Below, piece by piece: positions 5,673-6,883 of a DNA stretch of 6,883 nucleotides (within the stretch, counting starts at the first letter, position 1; the number at the start of each line of letters is the position of its first letter). The notes beneath the pieces are model-generated. The model had not been told where the DNA came from, ran no database searches, and saw only the letters and a program-made list of their open reading frames with translations. The stretch is from JARDZI01 sp041639705 (GTDB taxonomy: Bacteria > Bacillota > Clostridia > Clostridiales > Caloramatoraceae): positions 1 to 6,883 of the forward strand of contig JBEQBT010000186.1 of assembly GCA_041639705.1 (NCBI GenBank), read 5' to 3'. A program made the position numbers and the translations under genes.

Positions 5673-6692
5673 ATGAAAATACAGGAAGTAAAGGATTTAT
5701 TAAAGAAATATTCAAAGGAAGAATTGCAGATTATCATAACTGAATTATATAAAGCAATCCCTAAAAAAATAAAAGAAGAGAAAAACCTGGATGCAATAAT
5801 AGAAGAAGTTAATCAATTTATTAAAAAAGACAAAGTGGAAAAGAAAAGGGAAGATGGTGTTGAAATTAACGAACTTACAAGTGAAATACAACTGTTCATA
5901 GAAAATGCATATAATCAATACTATTTTATACCAAATAGAGTTGTCCCTAAAAAGGAAAGACCTAAATGGAGATTTAAAGTAAAAGGATATTTTAAAACTC
6001 TCGAAGCCTACTTTGGCAGTGAAAATGAAGAAAGAATTATAGAAATGATGAAGAGCCTTTATGAGATGTTGAGTTATGGATGCGGTTATGCATTATTTAG
6101 TACTGATAATCCATTTGCATCTGTTGGACTACCCCAAATTGAACTGTTTGACAAGGTAATAGCAAAGCGGTTTTCAGCTGGAATAAATCAAGAATCAATA
6201 AGATTTGCCATTGAGTTAATGATAAATAGTGAACTTGATAGGGAGACGCTATACTCAGATTTAATGTTGGAGATTATAAAGCATCTTAAAACTACTGATT
6301 CAAAGGAAATGGCAATTAGGGAGTGCAGATTGCAAATTAAAAAAATCAAGTCAGAAAAATTACCTGAAAAGAGAGCATATTATGAACATGATTTATTGAG
6401 ATATAGGAAGCAAAGAAAGATAAATAACCTAGTTGAGATTTCATATAGATGCTGCATGGTCATGTGCGAATTTGAAGAGGCCATTCAATATTTTAAAGAT
6501 GACTATATTGAAAATGATAGGGAAATCAAACTATATGTATTGTTACGTCTGATGTTTGAATACGACCTTAAGGAATGCTGGCATAAGGAATATGAAAAAG
6601 CACTGGAAGAAGGAATAAATCCAAGACAGGGTTTGCAAAATATGTATAAATATTTACAGGATAATAGAGAACTGCCTGAGTATATTTTTTAG
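5673..6692 (+). CDS. Gene C: unrecognised protein, probably all alpha-helical and cytosolic
   Basis: I do not recognise this 339-residue protein. The start is sound: AAGGAG (5659-5664) lies eight bases before ATG 5673. Residues 1-60 are highly charged and helical (VKDLLKKYSKEELQIIITELY), with KK-rich stretches ending in a probable flexible linker. The remainder (~68-330) is rich in helix-forming, charged residues: IQLFIENAYNQYYF, VKGYFKTLEAYFG, RIIEMMKSLYEML, then a long charged helix around 212-250. This would suit a TPR/HEAT-like repeat scaffold, though no repeat signature is clear. Cysteines cluster at C260, C261 and C265, but no zinc-finger pattern is seen. No signal peptide or membrane span is present. 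Gene C lies 18 bases upstream of the R2 copy and about 100 bases before gene A', with no terminator between, so C and A' are probably co-transcribed. Confidence 0.8.
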   Translation: MKIQEVKDLLKKYSKEELQIIITELYKAIPKKIKEEKNLDAIIEEVNQFIKKDKVEKKREDGVEINELTSEIQLFIENAYNQYYFIPNRVVPKKERPKWRFKVKGYFKTLEAYFGSENEERIIEMMKSLYEMLSYGCGYALFSTDNPFASVGLPQIELFDKVIAKRFSAGINQESIRFAIELMINSELDRETLYSDLMLEIIKHLKTTDSKEMAIRECRLQIKKIKSEKLPEKRAYYEHDLLRYRKQRKINNLVEISYRCCMVMCEFEEAIQYFKDDYIENDREIKLYVLLRLMFEYDLKECWHKEYEKALEEGINPRQGLQNMYKYLQDNRELPEYIF

Positions 6693-6710
6693 AATAGGAA
6701 AATATTAACT

Positions 6711-6796
6711 ACAAATAGATGGCATTTAGGGATGAATTACAATAGCATAAATAAATTTTCAAAAAAATTCAATAAAAGATGTGTAGGACAACAATG
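6711..6796 (+). repeat. Direct repeat R2, second copy: leader of gene A'
   Basis: The partner of 3283-3367, identical over its first 20 bases and over the run before the RBS. The Shine-Dalgarno is weakened here: TGGAGG in the first copy is TGTAGG in this one. It lies between gene C and gene A'. Confidence 0.85.
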
Positions 6797-6883
6797 GAAT
6801 ACAATATTAACACTGCAATAAATGACTTTGGAAGATTTATAGAATTTAATGAATCTGAAAAACCTATACTGTCAGCGAAACAA
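6794..6883 (+). CDS. Gene A': second pRiA4b ORF-3-like paralogue, truncated by the window edge
   Basis: Thirty codons are visible, starting MEYNINTAINDFGRFIEFNE. They match gene A at 25 of 30 positions; the differences are A7T, E13G, F21S, V28A and R30Q. The protein should continue as an N-terminal region plus C-terminal pRiA4b domain like gene A, but that part is outside the window and it may be decayed like gene B. The RBS is weaker than that of gene A (TAGG at 6784-6787 in place of GGAGG). It lies 101 bases after gene C and is probably expressed from the same transcript. Confidence 0.75.
   Translation, partial: MEYNINTAINDFGRFIEFNESEKPILSAKQ

Noticed and set aside
3178..6796. CRISPR array or tRNA/rRNA genes
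   Set aside because: The direct repeats occur only twice, are about 100 bases long and sit in gene leaders; no cloverleaf or rRNA sequence was seen.

Overview
The window looks like chromosomal accessory DNA from a low-GC Gram-positive bacterium, most likely class Clostridia. The DNA is AT-rich, with AGGAGG/AGGTGA-type ribosome-binding sites, the standard bacterial code, an IS1634-like (IS4-superfamily) transposase relic, and pRiA4b ORF-3-like proteins with the N-terminal region typical of Firmicutes. No species call is possible from the sequence alone.

Layout. (1) 2-658: an open frame running in from upstream. It joins a phage CI-repressor-like helix-turn-helix segment to the C-terminal half of a LacX-type aldose 1-epimerase; it is probably a dead chimera. 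(2) 757-1803: an intact ADP-ribosylglycohydrolase (DraG family), closed by a strong intrinsic terminator at 1841-1873. (3) About 1889-3130: a decayed insertion sequence. Its transposase has an early stop and has lost its N-terminal part, while its promoter, an RBS-sequestering hairpin and a 3' terminator are still visible. (4) 3178-6883: a family cluster. Gene A (3365-4561) is a full-length pRiA4b ORF-3-like protein. Gene B (4710-5271) is a paralogue wrecked by an internal deletion. Gene C (5673-6692) is an unrecognised, probably all-helical protein. Gene A' (6794 to the window edge) is a second copy of gene A.

The most interesting structure is the cluster. Two non-coding blocks, R1 and R2, occur twice in the same order. 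In the second copy gene C lies between R1 and R2, which gives R1-C-R2-A'. In the first copy R1 and R2 are almost adjacent and gene C is absent (R1-R2-A). A GGNAAAT heptamer is present on both sides of gene C and once at the empty site, so a short-repeat deletion of about 1.06 kb fits well. Together with the gutted gene B, this points to a module that expands by tandem duplication and is pruned by deletion. What A and C do is unknown. That they act together is inferred only from the repeated C-A order.
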